The position numbers were made by a program, and so were the translations under genes. Below are positions 63,087 through 64,000 of a stretch of 64,000 bases of DNA, piece by piece (within the stretch, counting starts at the first letter, position 1; every line of letters begins with the position of its first letter). Under the pieces are notes generated by a model that saw only the letters and a list, made by a program, of their open reading frames with translations, did not search any database and had not been told where the DNA came from. The DNA lies in contig NZ_JACVMN010000003.1 of assembly GCF_014698935.1 (NCBI RefSeq), positions 186,001 to 250,000 on the forward strand. Reading direction: 5' to 3'. The DNA is from Flagellimonas sp. S3867. Lineage in GTDB: Bacteria > Bacteroidota > Bacteroidia > Flavobacteriales > Flavobacteriaceae.

Positions 63087-63656
63087 ATGAAGCATTTAGG
63101 TAAAATAAGTGTTGTCTTGGTTTTGGTCCTTTCTTTTACGGCTTGTGCCGATAAGAACAATCCAAACTACCAATATATGCCAAACATGTACGAACCAGTG
63201 GGTTATGAAACCTACCAAGGGGTCGATAATGGTTTGTTTCCCCAAGGTACAGAAGCTATGCTTCCTGTCGAAAACACCATTCCAAGAGGGTATTTACCAT
63301 ACAAGTTTGAAAATACCTTAGAAGGAAAAGAGTTGGCAAGACTGGAGCCAAGTCCGTTGGATTCATTGCAAAGCGAATCCAATTTGGCAAAAGGAAAAGA
63401 ATTATATGATATTTATTGCGCAATCTGTCACGGACCAAAGGGAAAAGGACAAGGTACTTTGGTAAAGCGTGAAAAAATATTGGGAGTTCCAAGTTACGAT
63501 GATGTTGCACGTAATATCACTGTTGGTACTACGTATCATACCATCTATTATGGACTGAACTCCATGGGATCCTATGCCGCCCAGTTGGCCAATGAAGAAG
63601 AGATGTGGCAAGTATCCGAATACGTGATGAAGTTAAAGGAAGATCTAACAAAATAA
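63087..63656 (+). CDS. actE: Alternative complex III subunit ActE, monohaem cytochrome c lipoprotein
   Basis: This 189-residue protein begins with a lipoprotein signal (LVLVLSFTAC, lipidated C20). The single haem site is CAICHGPKGKGQG at about residues 111-123, with the sixth-ligand methionine probably in GLNSMGSYAAQL. The YQYMPNMYEPVGYETYQ stretch after the signal is typical of ActE. It would hand electrons to downstream carriers at the periplasmic side. Confidence 0.94.
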   Translation: MKHLGKISVVLVLVLSFTACADKNNPNYQYMPNMYEPVGYETYQGVDNGLFPQGTEAMLPVENTIPRGYLPYKFENTLEGKELARLEPSPLDSLQSESNLAKGKELYDIYCAICHGPKGKGQGTLVKREKILGVPSYDDVARNITVGTTYHTIYYGLNSMGSYAAQLANEEEMWQVSEYVMKLKEDLTK

Positions 63657-63673
63657 TTGGATAAGAGCATACT

Positions 63674-64000
63674 ATGTATACATTTTCAAACAAGCTAAAA
63701 ATAGGATCTTTCATCGCAATGGCGTTAGGATTGATTTGTTTAGCAACTGGATTTTTAAATGCTCCCAGCACCGTGGAAGAAGCCAAGGAAATGGTTGCAG
63801 CTGCACATGATGACGGACATGGAGGAGGACATGCGGAAGAAGCTTCACATGGCACGGAAGATGCACATGCGCCAGCGGATGCCCATGGCGAACAACACGA
63901 TGCTTCGCATGATGAGCACCTGTTGCACCAATTACAAAATAGACCTTGGGCTGCTTTGTATGTAGGCGCTTTCTTTTTCTTTATGATTGCCTTGGGTGTT
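63674..64000 (+). CDS. actF: Alternative complex III subunit ActF (partial, 3' end outside window)
   Basis: The ATG at 63674 opens a frame that runs to the window end (109 residues seen). It has a first membrane helix (IGSFIAMALGLICLATGFLN), a histidine-, aspartate- and alanine-rich periplasmic loop at about residues 45-86 with many His (GGHAEEASHGTEDAHAPADA is one part), and the start of helix 2 (LYVGAFFFFMIALGV). ActF is the second quinol-binding-like membrane subunit, homologous to ActC. It lies 17 bases after actE. Confidence 0.9.
   Translation, partial: MYTFSNKLKIGSFIAMALGLICLATGFLNAPSTVEEAKEMVAAAHDDGHGGGHAEEASHGTEDAHAPADAHGEQHDASHDEHLLHQLQNRPWAALYVGAFFFFMIALGV

Overview
The window is an ordinary chromosomal segment of a marine-type member of the Flavobacteriaceae (Bacteroidota), perhaps close to Muricauda/Flagellimonas; the genus is inference. 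The evidence is the gene content (alternative complex III operon, PorT-like outer-membrane protein, GT117/DUF2723, DUF5916, DUF5694, repeated ExbD pairs, rpoN next to asnS) and repeated matches to the Bacteroidota promoter consensus (TTTG, 17-22 nt, TAnnTTTG), the clearest ahead of rplM-rpsI, tRNA-Gln and rimP. I see no insertion sequence, prophage, CRISPR array or recognisable defence island.

Layout. 1-4.1 kb: sugar transporter (cut by the window edge), Kdo transferase waaA, a DegT-type sugar aminotransferase and galE, i.e. surface-glycan metabolism. 4.2-12.4 kb: exported amidohydrolase, a small unknown protein, 2-oxoglutarate dehydrogenase sucA-sucB, a retropepsin-like protein, TatD nuclease and type I asparaginase. 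12.5 kb: tRNA-Ser(GGA). 12.6-17.6 kb: one ExbB, a four-helix membrane protein, two tandem ExbD pairs, a PorT-like beta-barrel and a PAP2-like membrane protein. 17.6-23.0 kb (minus): rpoN, asnS and an RND/MMPL exporter. 23.1-27.7 kb (minus): frr, pyrH, tsf, rpsB, rpsI and rplM, a translation cluster in which S2 carries a long tail ending in a helix-hairpin-helix-like module. 27.9-30.6 kb: DUF5916 protein.

30.6-37.0 kb (minus) is a complete tyrosine-degradation operon (hppD, hmgA, fahA, a flavin-reductase-like gene and an aminotransferase annotated hisC) with a divergent MarR regulator. Three of its four internal junctions, and the control region, contain palindromic repeats. 37.0-49.0 kb: DUF5694 protein, exported NAD-binding epimerase, polA, aspartylglucosaminidase, cutC, metallophosphoesterase, a cysteine-free thioredoxin-fold protein and a GT117 membrane glycosyltransferase. 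49.2 kb: tRNA-Gln(TTG), then a sulfatase lipoprotein. 51.2-55.6 kb: rimP-nusA-infB with a hairpin-containing leader. 56-64 kb: SPOR protein, then alternative complex III (actA-actB-actC-actD-actE-actF, the last cut by the window end), the quinol:cytochrome c oxidoreductase that replaces bc1 in this phylum.

Nothing here is clearly a wholly new system. The most unusual observations are the same C-terminal helix-hairpin-helix-like module on ribosomal protein S2 and on the ActC membrane subunit; duplicated ExbD pairs whose first members share a CNYCKG insert; a 25-bp near-perfect palindrome over the hppD promoter; palindromic elements filling the gaps of one operon; and a thioredoxin fold with no cysteine.
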